Source: CAVTJL01 sp963735065
Lineage (GTDB): Bacteria > Pseudomonadota > Alphaproteobacteria > Geminicoccales > Geminicoccaceae
Reading direction: 5' to 3'
Assembly: GCA_963735065.1 (NCBI GenBank)
Contig: CAVTJL010000001.1
Span: forward strand, 124,001-188,000
Length of the DNA: 64,000 bases
The notes beneath the pieces were generated by a model that saw only the letters and a list, made by a program, of their open reading frames with translations, was not told the DNA's origin and did no database searches. The position numbers and the translations under genes are program-made. Shown one piece after another: positions 56,298-64,000 of this stretch. Each line of letters opens with the position of its first letter. The first letter of the stretch is position 1.

Positions 56298-58181
56298 CTA
56301 GGGCTTGCTCTCCTGCTGCGCCCCTCGAGCCCGCTCGGCCTGCGCCGATGCCGCCTGCTTGTCGTGCGCGGAGCCCTTGGGCGGAAAATCGAGCGTGCCG
56401 TCGAGCTTGGCCACCCGCTCTGGGTCGAGCGTCGGGAACTGCAGGGCGCCCTCGGCACGCCAGGCCTCGACCGCGGCCTCGGCCGCACGGGACCGCTCCG
56501 CCTCGACGCCTTTGTCCTTCGCCAGATAGGCGATCTGCGAGGGGAACGCGAAGCCGGTGCCGGCCTCCGAGACGACCTCCATGATCCTGAGGTTGATGTC
56601 CTCGGCAATGCCCAGGAACTCCTCATAGCTTTGCGTGAGAATGTAGATGGAGACCTCGACGTTCAAGGAATAGGCACCGAAGCCGATGAAGCGCGCACGT
56701 GCCGGTTTCGCCGAGACCCTGGGATGGGCGACGAAGATCTCGCGCAGCCTGGTCAGCACGTAGCGAAGCTGGTCGGGCGTGGTCTCGTAGCGCAGCGCCA
56801 GGGTGGATTGCAGCTGTAACTGGTCGCGCCGGCTGAAGTTGGTGATCTGCATCTGCGCGAAGGCGGAGTTCGGCACCGTGATCAGGGTGCGGTCGAGCGC
56901 GCGAAGGCGGGTCGAGCGCAGGCCCACATCCTCCACGGTCGCCATCGTGCCGCCGAACATGCAGAAGTCACCGACGCGAACGGGCTTGTCGGCGAAGAGG
57001 ATGAAGCCGGCGATGACGTTCTCGAGCGTCGGCCGGACGGCCAGCGCGAGCGCCAAGCCGCCGACGCCGAGGCTGGCGATCAGCGGCGCCACCGGCACGC
57101 CGAACGTCTCGGCGAGATAGACGGCGAGGTAGATGAGGAGAAGGATCGCCACGAGGCGCGTGACGAGCCTGACGAGGTGGTCGTCGAGGCTGCTGGCGGT
57201 CCGGCTGCGCGCCCGGATGATCGCCTCGCCCACCGCGTGCACGACCAGCACGAGCAGCCAGCCCGCGGCAATGGCCTCGGCCACGCGCAGGGCGAGGTCG
57301 AGAAAGAACAGACGGCTGCCGATCAGGTTCACGCCATGATCGAGGAAGAGCGAGATGAGGTAGATGAGCGGGACCGCCACCATCATCGCGATCATCCGGC
57401 CCGCCTGACGCGGATGGCCGGACCGGCCGAGCCTTCGATCGAGGCGCCGGCCGGAGAGATAGGCAAGCGCGATGACGGCCACGCCGAGCGCCAGGACGAC
57501 GAGGGTCGCCACCCATTGCCACAGCATCTGACCGAGCAGGACCGTGTAGGCGAAGGCCGGCAGCCCGGTCGTCAGCCCCAGCGGCAGCCACGGTCCCGGC
57601 GAGTAGACGTAGGCCCGATAGACGCCGACGGGAGCCCCGGGCTTGTGGGGGAGGTCCTTGACCCGCTCATAGAAGGCCGGCAGCCGCGCGACCGTCTCGG
57701 CGGTGAACTGGAAGGTCCCCGCGTCCGGGCCCTTGGCCGTTCGGGCGATCTCGATCTCGGTGTTCGGGATGGTCCAGCGCGAGATCCCGCCCGCCGCCAC
57801 CTCGGCCGTGCCCGGGATCTTCTCAAGGGGCGGCAGCTCGACACGGCCCAGGATCTCGAGAAGCAGAAGCCCCAGCGCGGCGCCGCGGTCGGCGCGATCG
57901 GCGGCCGGCAGCTGGCTCAGATCGAGGCAGCGCAGCATCCGCGCCGAGGCATCATCGATGGCTGCCGGCGACGCGCGCGCCTTGACCCGCCTGACCAGCT
58001 CGGCGGCGCTGGTCTCGAAGCTCTGCAGCGTATCCCTGGGGCTCGCGGTGTTGGGCGGCCGCAGCGGATAGGGGTCGGGCGTCCCCTGCTGCGCAAAAGC
58101 CCGTTCCGTCGCCGGGCCGACGAGCGACGCCACCAGGCCGACCAACAAAAACACCCTCGGAATCCTGAACAAGATCGGCAT
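56298..58181 (-). CDS. MscS-family mechanosensitive channel
   Basis: This 627-residue membrane protein starts with a signal-like segment (IPRVFLLVGLVASLVG, cleavage near AFAQQ) and a periplasmic domain of about 180 residues. About five or six transmembrane helices follow, and then the MscS core. PLIASLGVGGLALALAVRPT and LENVIAGFILFADKPVRVGD are the pore helix and beta domain, and VPNSAFAQMQITNFSRRDQL is the conserved follow-up. The charged C-terminal tail (AHDKQAASAQAERARGAQQE) is cytoplasmic. It protects against osmotic shock. Confidence 0.93.
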   Translation of the reverse strand: MPILFRIPRVFLLVGLVASLVGPATERAFAQQGTPDPYPLRPPNTASPRDTLQSFETSAAELVRRVKARASPAAIDDASARMLRCLDLSQLPAADRADRGAALGLLLLEILGRVELPPLEKIPGTAEVAAGGISRWTIPNTEIEIARTAKGPDAGTFQFTAETVARLPAFYERVKDLPHKPGAPVGVYRAYVYSPGPWLPLGLTTGLPAFAYTVLLGQMLWQWVATLVVLALGVAVIALAYLSGRRLDRRLGRSGHPRQAGRMIAMMVAVPLIYLISLFLDHGVNLIGSRLFFLDLALRVAEAIAAGWLLVLVVHAVGEAIIRARSRTASSLDDHLVRLVTRLVAILLLIYLAVYLAETFGVPVAPLIASLGVGGLALALAVRPTLENVIAGFILFADKPVRVGDFCMFGGTMATVEDVGLRSTRLRALDRTLITVPNSAFAQMQITNFSRRDQLQLQSTLALRYETTPDQLRYVLTRLREIFVAHPRVSAKPARARFIGFGAYSLNVEVSIYILTQSYEEFLGIAEDINLRIMEVVSEAGTGFAFPSQIAYLAKDKGVEAERSRAAEAAVEAWRAEGALQFPTLDPERVAKLDGTLDFPPKGSAHDKQAASAQAERARGAQQESKP

Positions 58182-58292
58182 TGCTGGCTCAACTCCAGCG
58201 GACTGGCCTCAGGATCGCCGGCCTATGGTAGCCTCGAAGGCCCGTCGGTGTCGGCACCGGCGCCGCATCGGCCGCCGTTCGTCACGCGAGCG

Positions 58293-58664
58293 CTAGCCGC
58301 GCGTTCTTCTCCCACTCTTCTTCTCCGACGCGGGCTTCTTGGGCGGCAGCGCCGCGGCCACATCGGTGCCGCGCTGCACCCACGCCGCCAGCGCCGCGTC
58401 GTCCCGATGGCCCTCCGGGTCGACAAAGACAAAACCGCCTGGCCGGCGGCCGCCGAATTCCATCGGCCGCACATGGGGCTGGGCCAGCGCTGCGGCGTAG
58501 CCGTCGCGGCCGACGCGGACCAGGAGGGCATCCCCGCTGACGCCGCAGGCCATGTGCCCGCCCACCATGAAGCAGAGGCCGCCCATCATGCGGATCTCGG
58601 CCACGTTCTCGCGGCCGGCGAGAAGCCGCCGCACCCGTTCCGCCGTCCTCTCGTCATAGGCCAT
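58293..58664 (-). CDS. TfoX N-terminal domain protein
   Basis: The 123-residue product contains only the TfoX-N domain (EIRMMGGLCFMVGGHMACGV, LLVRVGRDGYAAALAQPHVR, MEFGGRRPGGFVFVDPEG), followed by a Lys/Arg-rich tail (PKKPASEKKSGRRTRG). Full TfoX/Sxy activates competence genes in gammaproteobacteria. The role of single-domain versions is unknown. GGGGAG precedes ATG 58664. It is divergent from acdS, 107 bp away. Confidence 0.9.
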   Translation of the reverse strand: MAYDERTAERVRRLLAGRENVAEIRMMGGLCFMVGGHMACGVSGDALLVRVGRDGYAAALAQPHVRPMEFGGRRPGGFVFVDPEGHRDDAALAAWVQRGTDVAAALPPKKPASEKKSGRRTRG

Positions 58665-58771
58665 CTTTTGCTCCCCTCTCTTCCGGCCCGCGCCGCTCCT
58701 CGTGTCGATGGCCGGCGCCGAAGCCGCCTGATACACCGGCCGCGCCGCGGTGGTTGCAAGGAGAGGATGCC

Positions 58772-59782
58772 ATGCTGGAGAAGTTCGAGCGCTACCCGCT
58801 GACGTTCGGCCCGACCCCGATCGAGCCCCTGAAGCGGCTCTCGGCCCATCTGGGTGGTGGTGTGGAGATCTACGCCAAGCGCGAGGACTGCAACTCCGGC
58901 CTCGCCTTCGGCGGCAACAAGCTGCGCAAGCTCGAATACATCGTGCCGGACGCCATCAAGAGCGGCGCCGACACGCTGGTCTCGATCGGCGGGGTGCAGT
59001 CGAACCACACCCGCCAGGTGGCGGCGACCGCGGCCAAGATCGGCATGAGGTGCCGCCTCGTGCAGGAGAGCTGGGTTCCGCATGACGACGCGGTCTACGA
59101 CCGGGTCGGCAACATCCTTCTCTCGCGGGTCATGGGAGCGGAGGTGGAGCTGGTCGACGAGGGCTTCGACATCGGCATCCGCGCCAGCTGGGAGGCGGCG
59201 CTCGAGGATGTGCGCGCCAAGGGCGGCAAGCCCTACGCCATCCCGGCCGGGGCCTCGGTGCACAAGCTGGGCGGCCTCGGCTATGTGGGCTTCGCCGAGG
59301 AGGTCCGGGCGCAGGAGAAGGAGCTGGGCTTCCGGTTCGACCACATCGTGGTCTGCACGGTGACGGGCTCCACCCATGCCGGCATGGTCGTGGGCTTCGC
59401 CAAGGACGGGCGGCAGCGCAACGTCATCGGCATCGACGCCTCGTTCACGCCGGCCCAGACCCGGGCCCAGGTGCTGGACATCGCGCAGAAGACGTCGGCC
59501 CTGGTCGGCGGCAAGGACATCACGGCGGACGATATCGTCCTCATCGAGGACTACGCCTATCCTGCCTATGGCGTGCCCTCGAAGGAGACCCTCGAGGCGA
59601 TCCGGCTCACCGCCCGGCAGGAGGGCATGATGACCGACCCCGTCTACGAGGGCAAATCCATGCAGGGCCTGATCGATCTCGTGCACAAGGGCTTTTTTCC
59701 TGCCGGCTCGAAGGTGCTCTATGCCCATCTGGGCGGCGTGCCGGCGATCAACGGCTACAGCTACACCTTCCGCAACGGCTGA
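58772..59782 (+). CDS. acdS: 1-Aminocyclopropane-1-carboxylate deaminase
   Basis: This 336-residue PLP enzyme opens ACC to 2-oxobutyrate and ammonia, lowering ethylene precursor in plants. The PLP Lys is in FGGNKLRKLEY (about residue 51). Two residues used to separate true ACC deaminases from D-cysteine desulfhydrases are present with the right spacing: Glu in VYEGKSMQGL (about 293) and Leu in AHLGGVPAI (about 320). They correspond to E295 and L322 of the Pseudomonas enzyme. AAGGAGAGG precedes ATG 58772. The usual acdR (Lrp-type) regulator is not adjacent. Confidence 0.94.
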   Translation: MLEKFERYPLTFGPTPIEPLKRLSAHLGGGVEIYAKREDCNSGLAFGGNKLRKLEYIVPDAIKSGADTLVSIGGVQSNHTRQVAATAAKIGMRCRLVQESWVPHDDAVYDRVGNILLSRVMGAEVELVDEGFDIGIRASWEAALEDVRAKGGKPYAIPAGASVHKLGGLGYVGFAEEVRAQEKELGFRFDHIVVCTVTGSTHAGMVVGFAKDGRQRNVIGIDASFTPAQTRAQVLDIAQKTSALVGGKDITADDIVLIEDYAYPAYGVPSKETLEAIRLTARQEGMMTDPVYEGKSMQGLIDLVHKGFFPAGSKVLYAHLGGVPAINGYSYTFRNG

Positions 59783-59845
59783 GGGGCGCAGCGGGCCTCC
59801 TTGCCGGGCGCATCGTCTCGGCAGGCTGCCCTGGGCGGCGCCACG

Positions 59846-60658
59846 CTACCCCCGCGCCGTGATCACATGCCCCTGGATCCTGCCGGAGACCGGGCCCTCG
59901 CCAAAGGCTCGCGCGAGCGCCTCGGCGGCGCAGGCGGTGGCCGCATCCAGGGCGGCGGGGTCGCGCGCCTCGATCTCGTTGCGCAAAGGCGTGCCCTGGC
60001 AATAGGCCAAGGCGACGTCGCGGGCGCTCGGGGCATCGCTTCGCATCTCGAGCGTGACGAGCTCGATCGCGGAGAAGCCGGCGGCGCGCACATCGGCCTC
60101 GATCAGGGCGACGTCGTGATAGCCGTGCGGGGTGCGGGCGAGGAAACGCGGCGGGTCCTCGGGGAAAAGCGTGCCCACAGCCTCCGTCACGATATGGGCG
60201 AAGTCGTTGGTCTCGATCCGGTCCCAGACACTGAAGAGGAAAAGACCGCCGGGAGCGAGGACGCGGCGGGCCTCCCTGTAGCCGGCGGCCCGGTCGGGGA
60301 AGAACATGGCACCGAACTGGCAGCACACGGCATCGAAGCTTTTTTCTGCGAACGGCAGGTCCAGGGCATCCGCCTGGCGCCAGGTGATGCGCTCGTCCGG
60401 GCCCTGGCGCTTCGCAGCCCGCTCGAGCATGGGCGGGTTGAGGTCGCTCACGACGTAGCGGGCGTCCGGGCCGAGCAGCGGGGCCAGGGCACGGGTCACG
60501 ACGCCGCTGCCAGCCGCCGTCTCCAGCACCCGGGCCGGGCGCGCTGCCGCCACCCGATGCGCGAGGTCGCGCGCAAAAGCCTCGAAGATCAGCGGCACGA
60601 GCCACGTATCGTAAAGCTCGGGTATCGATCCCGCGAAGACCTTGTCCTTGTCGGTCAT
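59846..60658 (-). CDS. SAM-dependent methyltransferase
   Basis: This is a 270-residue class I methyltransferase. Motif I is ARVLETAAGSGVVTRALAP (about residues 44-62). The later motifs are YVVSDLNPPMLERAAKR, ADALDLPFAEKSFDAVCCQF and REARRVLAPGGLFLFSVWD. The ubiE/Methyltransf_11-type order is clear. ATG 60658 gives the family N-terminus MTDKDKVFAGSIPELYDTWL. Substrate unknown. It converges with acdS. Confidence 0.92.
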   Translation of the reverse strand: MTDKDKVFAGSIPELYDTWLVPLIFEAFARDLAHRVAAARPARVLETAAGSGVVTRALAPLLGPDARYVVSDLNPPMLERAAKRQGPDERITWRQADALDLPFAEKSFDAVCCQFGAMFFPDRAAGYREARRVLAPGGLFLFSVWDRIETNDFAHIVTEAVGTLFPEDPPRFLARTPHGYHDVALIEADVRAAGFSAIELVTLEMRSDAPSARDVALAYCQGTPLRNEIEARDPAALDAATACAAEALARAFGEGPVSGRIQGHVITARG

Positions 60659-60845
60659 GATGCCTGCCCTCATGGCGGGTCGGTGTTTCCCGACCGCGCG
60701 CTTCTCCCACGATAACAGGGCCGGGCGTCCCGTCCATCAGCCAGCTCTTGCCACCTGGCCGAGATGCCGGGTCCGGGCTCGGGCGGCTTGTGTTTCGTTA
60801 CGGCCCCGTCATAGTCGCGCAAAGTCGCGGCGGGGGAAGAGGACC

Positions 60846-62048
60846 ATGGCACGGGCATGGCCATCGGCGGCCGGAGAGGTGCGGCGTGCCCGGCGGGCGG
60901 GCCGGCTGCCGCTGCTCGCCTGCCTCGTCCTTGCGACCGCCTCCTTTCTGTCGGTGCCGGTGCTGGCCCAGCAGCAGGATGCGCCGGACGGGCTGGCCGA
61001 GCGCATCGCCCCGCTCGTGGCCCAGAAGCTCGGCGCGCTCCGGGACAGGCGCGAGGCGCAGGAGCCGGGCGTGCCGTTCCTTTTGCGCTTTCCGGGCGAG
61101 GTGGGCGAGATCGAGGCCGGCACGCCCGTCAGGATCCGGGGCATCCCGGTGGGCCATGTGCGCGACGTGAGCATCACCTTCGACACCAAGCCCGGCGCCA
61201 CCGGTGCCACCCTGGACGTGCCGGTGGTGATCGAGCTCGTGCCCGGCAAGCTGACGGTGGACGGCAAGACGCCCTCGACACCGGAGGCCACCTACGACGC
61301 CGTGGCGACGCTGGTGGCCGAGGGCCTGCGCGCCCGGATCGCCGCGGGCGGTCTCATGGGCGGGAAGCCCTTCGTGGCACTCGACCTGGCACCCGACGCG
61401 GCGCCGGCGACGCTGGAGCGCGGTGGCGAGTATCCGCTGATTCCCACATTGCCGCCGCAGCCCGATCCGCTGCGCGCGACGCTGGACAGGCTGATCCAGC
61501 GGGTCAACGCCCTGCCCCTCGAGGACCTCGCGAGGAACGCGCAGACGACGCTCCTGGCAGCACAGAGCCTCCTGGTCGGGCCGCAGGCCAAGGAGGCATT
61601 GGACAATCTCGTCCAGACCACGGCCGAGCTTCGCAGCGCTGCGACCAGCCTGGACCAGGTCCTGCCGGGCCTGGCGCAGAGCGCCCAGGAGACGCTCCTC
61701 GACGTGCGGGGCCTCGTCACCGGGCCGGACATCAAGCGCGCGCTCGACAATCTCGTCGCCACCACGGACGAGCTGAGGGCCGTGGCGGGCCGGCTCGACG
61801 CGCGCGCCGATCCCCTGATCGCGAGCATCACGCGGACCACCGACGCCACGCGCGAGGCGGTCCAGCAGGCGAGCCGGACGATCGCCCAGCTCAACGGCAC
61901 GGTGGGCGCCCAGGCCCCCATCTGGACCCAGGTGCAGGCCCTGCTGCGCGAGCTGACGGGGGCGAGCCGGGCCGCCCGCCTGCTGACCGAGTATCTCGAG
62001 CGCCACCCCGACGCGCTCATCCGCGGCAAGTCGGAGCAGACGCCATGA
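60846..62048 (+). CDS. MCE/MlaD-domain protein
   Basis: This 400-residue protein has an N-terminal signal anchor (LPLLACLVLATASFLSVPVL) and one MCE domain (VPFLLRFPGEVGEIEAGTPV, RIRGIPVGHVRDVSI, ELVPGKLTV), then long amphipathic helices (LDNLVQTTAELRSAATSLDQ and similar). MCE proteins form hexameric tunnels for lipid transport between membranes. Here only the MCE protein and the auxiliary lipoprotein are present. No MlaE/MlaF or PqiA-type partner precedes it. GGGGGAAGAGG precedes ATG 60846. Its stop overlaps the next ATG by four bases. Confidence 0.88.
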   Translation: MARAWPSAAGEVRRARRAGRLPLLACLVLATASFLSVPVLAQQQDAPDGLAERIAPLVAQKLGALRDRREAQEPGVPFLLRFPGEVGEIEAGTPVRIRGIPVGHVRDVSITFDTKPGATGATLDVPVVIELVPGKLTVDGKTPSTPEATYDAVATLVAEGLRARIAAGGLMGGKPFVALDLAPDAAPATLERGGEYPLIPTLPPQPDPLRATLDRLIQRVNALPLEDLARNAQTTLLAAQSLLVGPQAKEALDNLVQTTAELRSAATSLDQVLPGLAQSAQETLLDVRGLVTGPDIKRALDNLVATTDELRAVAGRLDARADPLIASITRTTDATREAVQQASRTIAQLNGTVGAQAPIWTQVQALLRELTGASRAARLLTEYLERHPDALIRGKSEQTP

Positions 62049-62674
62049 CGACGAGGCTCTTGCGACCCCTCGCCCTCGCCGCGGCCCTCGGGCTTTGCGC
62101 CTGCGCCGGCACCCCGCCCTCGCACTTTTTTCTGCTGGGCCCGCCTGCGGACGAGGCGGCACAGGCCTCATCGCAGGCCGCCCCGCAGCCGGCAAAGCCG
62201 GGCACGCCGCTGCTGTTCGTCGATCCGGTGGTCGTGGCGGCCTATGCCGACCGCTCGCAGATGGTGACGCGCCAGGCCGACGGGCAGGTGGGCTTCGCCG
62301 AGTTCCAGGTGTGGGCGGAGCCGATCGGCAACCTCGTCACCACGACGCTGGTCGACGATATCGGCCGGCGGCTCGGCCCCGACCGGGTCATGGCCACCCC
62401 TCCCCGCCTCGACTTCGACGCCCCCTACCGCCTCACCGTCGACGTGCTGCGCTTCGATGTCGACGCGCAAAACCGGGCCGTCGTGGACGCGCGCTGGACC
62501 CTGCTGCGCAGCCCCGACGGACGGCTCGTGACGACCAGGCGCGAGCAGGTGGCCCAGCCCGTCGCCGACCCGATGTCCTATCCGGCACGCGTGGCGGCCT
62601 TCCGCCGTGCGATCGACGCGCTTTCGGCCAGCATCGCCGGGGCGATCCAGGCCGGAGCTCCGGCCGGCAAATAA
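62045..62674 (+). CDS. ABC-transport auxiliary lipoprotein (PqiC-like)
   Basis: The 209-residue product is a lipoprotein (LALAAALGLCACAG, acylation probably at the second Cys), with SHFFLLGPPADE, LLFVDPVVVAAYADRSQMVT and YRLTVDVLRFDVDA, the ABC_trans_aux/PqiC fold. It would be attached to the outer membrane and receive the MCE tunnel. The ATGA overlap with the MCE gene shows translational coupling. Confidence 0.9.
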   Translation: MTTRLLRPLALAAALGLCACAGTPPSHFFLLGPPADEAAQASSQAAPQPAKPGTPLLFVDPVVVAAYADRSQMVTRQADGQVGFAEFQVWAEPIGNLVTTTLVDDIGRRLGPDRVMATPPRLDFDAPYRLTVDVLRFDVDAQNRAVVDARWTLLRSPDGRLVTTRREQVAQPVADPMSYPARVAAFRRAIDALSASIAGAIQAGAPAGK

Positions 62675-62863
62675 AAGACCGCAGCTTTTTCTCGGCGCCG
62701 ACTGTCGCCACGGCGGCATCGGCAGTTGTCGCATGGTCGGCGGCGGCCTGGCGGGCAGCGCCCCCTGCCGATCCTCTCCCAAGCCTGGCCGGTTGAGTTG
62801 TCGCCCGCTCGATTAGCACCTATCTTGGCCGGCGGCGGGAGCGCCGGATCTGGGGGCAGGATC

Positions 62864-64000
62864 ATGGCGGAGGCAGAGAGCGGACGGCCTGCTGCGCAGC
62901 GGGGGGCCGAAGGGCCGGTTATCGTTGCGATCGGGGCGTCGGCCGGCGGGGTTCAGGCGCTAAGGGGTTTCTTCACCGCCATCCCCCCGGACACGGGCGC
63001 CGCCTTCGTCGTGGTCGTGCATCTCGATCCCCAGCGCCGGACCGAGCTGCCGAGCATCCTGGGCGGGTGGACGTCCATGCCCGTCATCCAGGTCGACGCG
63101 AACGAGAAGCTGCTGGCGAACCATGTCTACGTCATCCCGCCCGATCGCCGCCTCCAGCTCGTCGACCACGAGATCTCGGCCGCCGCGTTCGACGAGCCGC
63201 GCGGGCATCGTGTGCCGATCGACCTCTTCCTCCGATCGCTGGCCGAGCGGCTCGGCGAGGGCTTTGCCGTCATCCTGAGCGGCGCCGGCTCCGACGGCGC
63301 CATCGGCGCAAGGGCCGTCAAGGAGGCGGGCGGCATCATCCTGGTTCAGGATCCGAGCGAGGCCGAATATTCATCGATGCCGCGCAGCGCCATCGCGACC
63401 GGCGTGGCGGATCTCGTCCTCCCCGTGCACGATCTGGCCATCCAGCTGGCGGACCTGATCCGCGCCAAGGCCAGCGCGCCCGCGCCGGACGCATCCCGGG
63501 TCGACGAGGAGCTGCTCGGCCGGATCCTTGGCCATGTGCGCTCGCGCACGGGGCACGACTTCTCCCAGTACAAGCGCTCGACGGTTCTCCGGCGCATCGC
63601 ACGGCGAATACAGGTCACCAGGACATTCAACCACAAAGACTATTACGACCTGCTTCAGGGCAGCGCCGACGAGGCGCAGGCGCTGCTCCGCGACCTGCTC
63701 ATCTCCGTGACCGCGTTCTTTCGCGACGGTGAGGCCTTCGAGGCGCTGAGCCAACGCGCGCTTCCAGCCCTGTTCGACGGCAAGGACCCGAATGAGGCCA
63801 TCCGCGTCTGGGTCCCGGGCTGCGCCACGGGAGAGGAAGCCTATACGATCGCCATTCTGCTGCTCGAGGAGGCCGCACGCCGCGGCAGCCTGCCGTCGAT
63901 TCAGGTCTTCGCCTCCGATCTCGATACGCGCGCCCTCGCCACCGCACGCGAGGGGCGCTTCACCGCAGCCATCGAAGCCGACGTCTCCGAGGAGCGTCTG
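62864..64000 (+). CDS. CheB/CheR fusion protein, 3' end outside window
   Basis: The first 379 residues are visible. Residues about 20-195 form a CheB methylesterase domain with the Ser of AIGASAGGVQAL, His of VVVVHLDP and Asp of LSGAGSDGAIGARAVKEAGG. A CheR domain follows (DFSQYKRSTVLRRIARRI, TAFFRDGEAFEAL, then the SAM loop PGCATGEEAYTIAILLLEE). No CheY-like receiver precedes CheB, so activation by phosphorylation is not expected at this end. Such fusions often continue into PAS and histidine-kinase domains. GGGGGCAGG precedes ATG 62864. Confidence 0.95.
   Translation, partial: MAEAESGRPAAQRGAEGPVIVAIGASAGGVQALRGFFTAIPPDTGAAFVVVVHLDPQRRTELPSILGGWTSMPVIQVDANEKLLANHVYVIPPDRRLQLVDHEISAAAFDEPRGHRVPIDLFLRSLAERLGEGFAVILSGAGSDGAIGARAVKEAGGIILVQDPSEAEYSSMPRSAIATGVADLVLPVHDLAIQLADLIRAKASAPAPDASRVDEELLGRILGHVRSRTGHDFSQYKRSTVLRRIARRIQVTRTFNHKDYYDLLQGSADEAQALLRDLLISVTAFFRDGEAFEALSQRALPALFDGKDPNEAIRVWVPGCATGEEAYTIAILLLEEAARRGSLPSIQVFASDLDTRALATAREGRFTAAIEADVSEERL

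Overview
The window is high-GC DNA with long open frames whose third codon positions are strongly G/C. It looks like the chromosome of an alphaproteobacterium. The best marker is a bacterial NDUFS4-type complex I accessory subunit (30557-30844), which fits that class. The glnII-type glutamine synthetase, ACC deaminase, aminoethylphosphonate importer, sorbitol/glucose-type dehydrogenase and catalase-HPII suggest a free-living soil or plant-associated organism, perhaps near Rhodospirillales. The finer placement is a guess.

Layout. 1-4339: three glutamine synthetase genes in a row, namely glnII, glnA and a third paralogue that has lost most of its metal-binding residues. 4526-7521: decaying genes (a P-loop kinase with an internal stop, the tail of a nucleoside hydrolase, a frameshifted RTX protein) around an intact carbonic anhydrase. 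7579-10032: a thioesterase divergent from parE. 10214-16573: small enzymes, a secreted protein of unknown role, a DUF1275 membrane protein, and an unknown gene with a decayed duplicate beside it. 16776-20742: a DEAD-box helicase/RAM-domain/Nudix run, an ArsR regulator with a clear palindromic operator and a coupled SRPBCC gene, then clpP. 21276-22762 and 37817-39142: two copies of an unrecognised lipoprotein plus small helical protein module. 22831-28549: a SABATH-like methyltransferase, katE and a two-subunit dehydrogenase. 29521-32680: a hydrolase, the complex I subunit, a NodIJ-like ABC exporter and tRNA-Arg(UCU). 32847-35968: a probable acquired segment behind the tRNA, with an esterase, an IS630 transposase remnant and an AbrB/AT-hook protein. 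35969-49908: a PhyH dioxygenase, methyltransferase, arfB, a serralysin-type protease, a pentapeptide-repeat membrane protein, and several frameshifted genes. 49905-53733: a complete phnSTUV-type importer with overlapping genes. 54051-64000: methyltransferases, GFA protein, sulfotransferase, MscS channel, TfoX-N protein, acdS, an MCE protein with its auxiliary lipoprotein, and the first part of a CheB/CheR fusion.

A striking global feature is that at least seven genes (eight with the small protein at 37817-38096) are interrupted by a frameshift, and every one can be restored by removing a single base. None clearly needs an added base. Either the assembly carries one-sided insertion errors, in which case these genes are intact, or the region is decaying with an unusual bias. 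I annotate them as frameshifted genes and give the restored product.

The most interesting unexplained elements are the metal-site-depleted glutamine synthetase next to two normal ones, and the duplicated lipoprotein/small-protein module, one copy of which sits behind a near-ideal CRP-type palindrome. Others are the AbrB/AT-hook fusion, a 14-unit 30-bp coding minisatellite, and a deletion scar that removed the 5' ends of two divergent genes.
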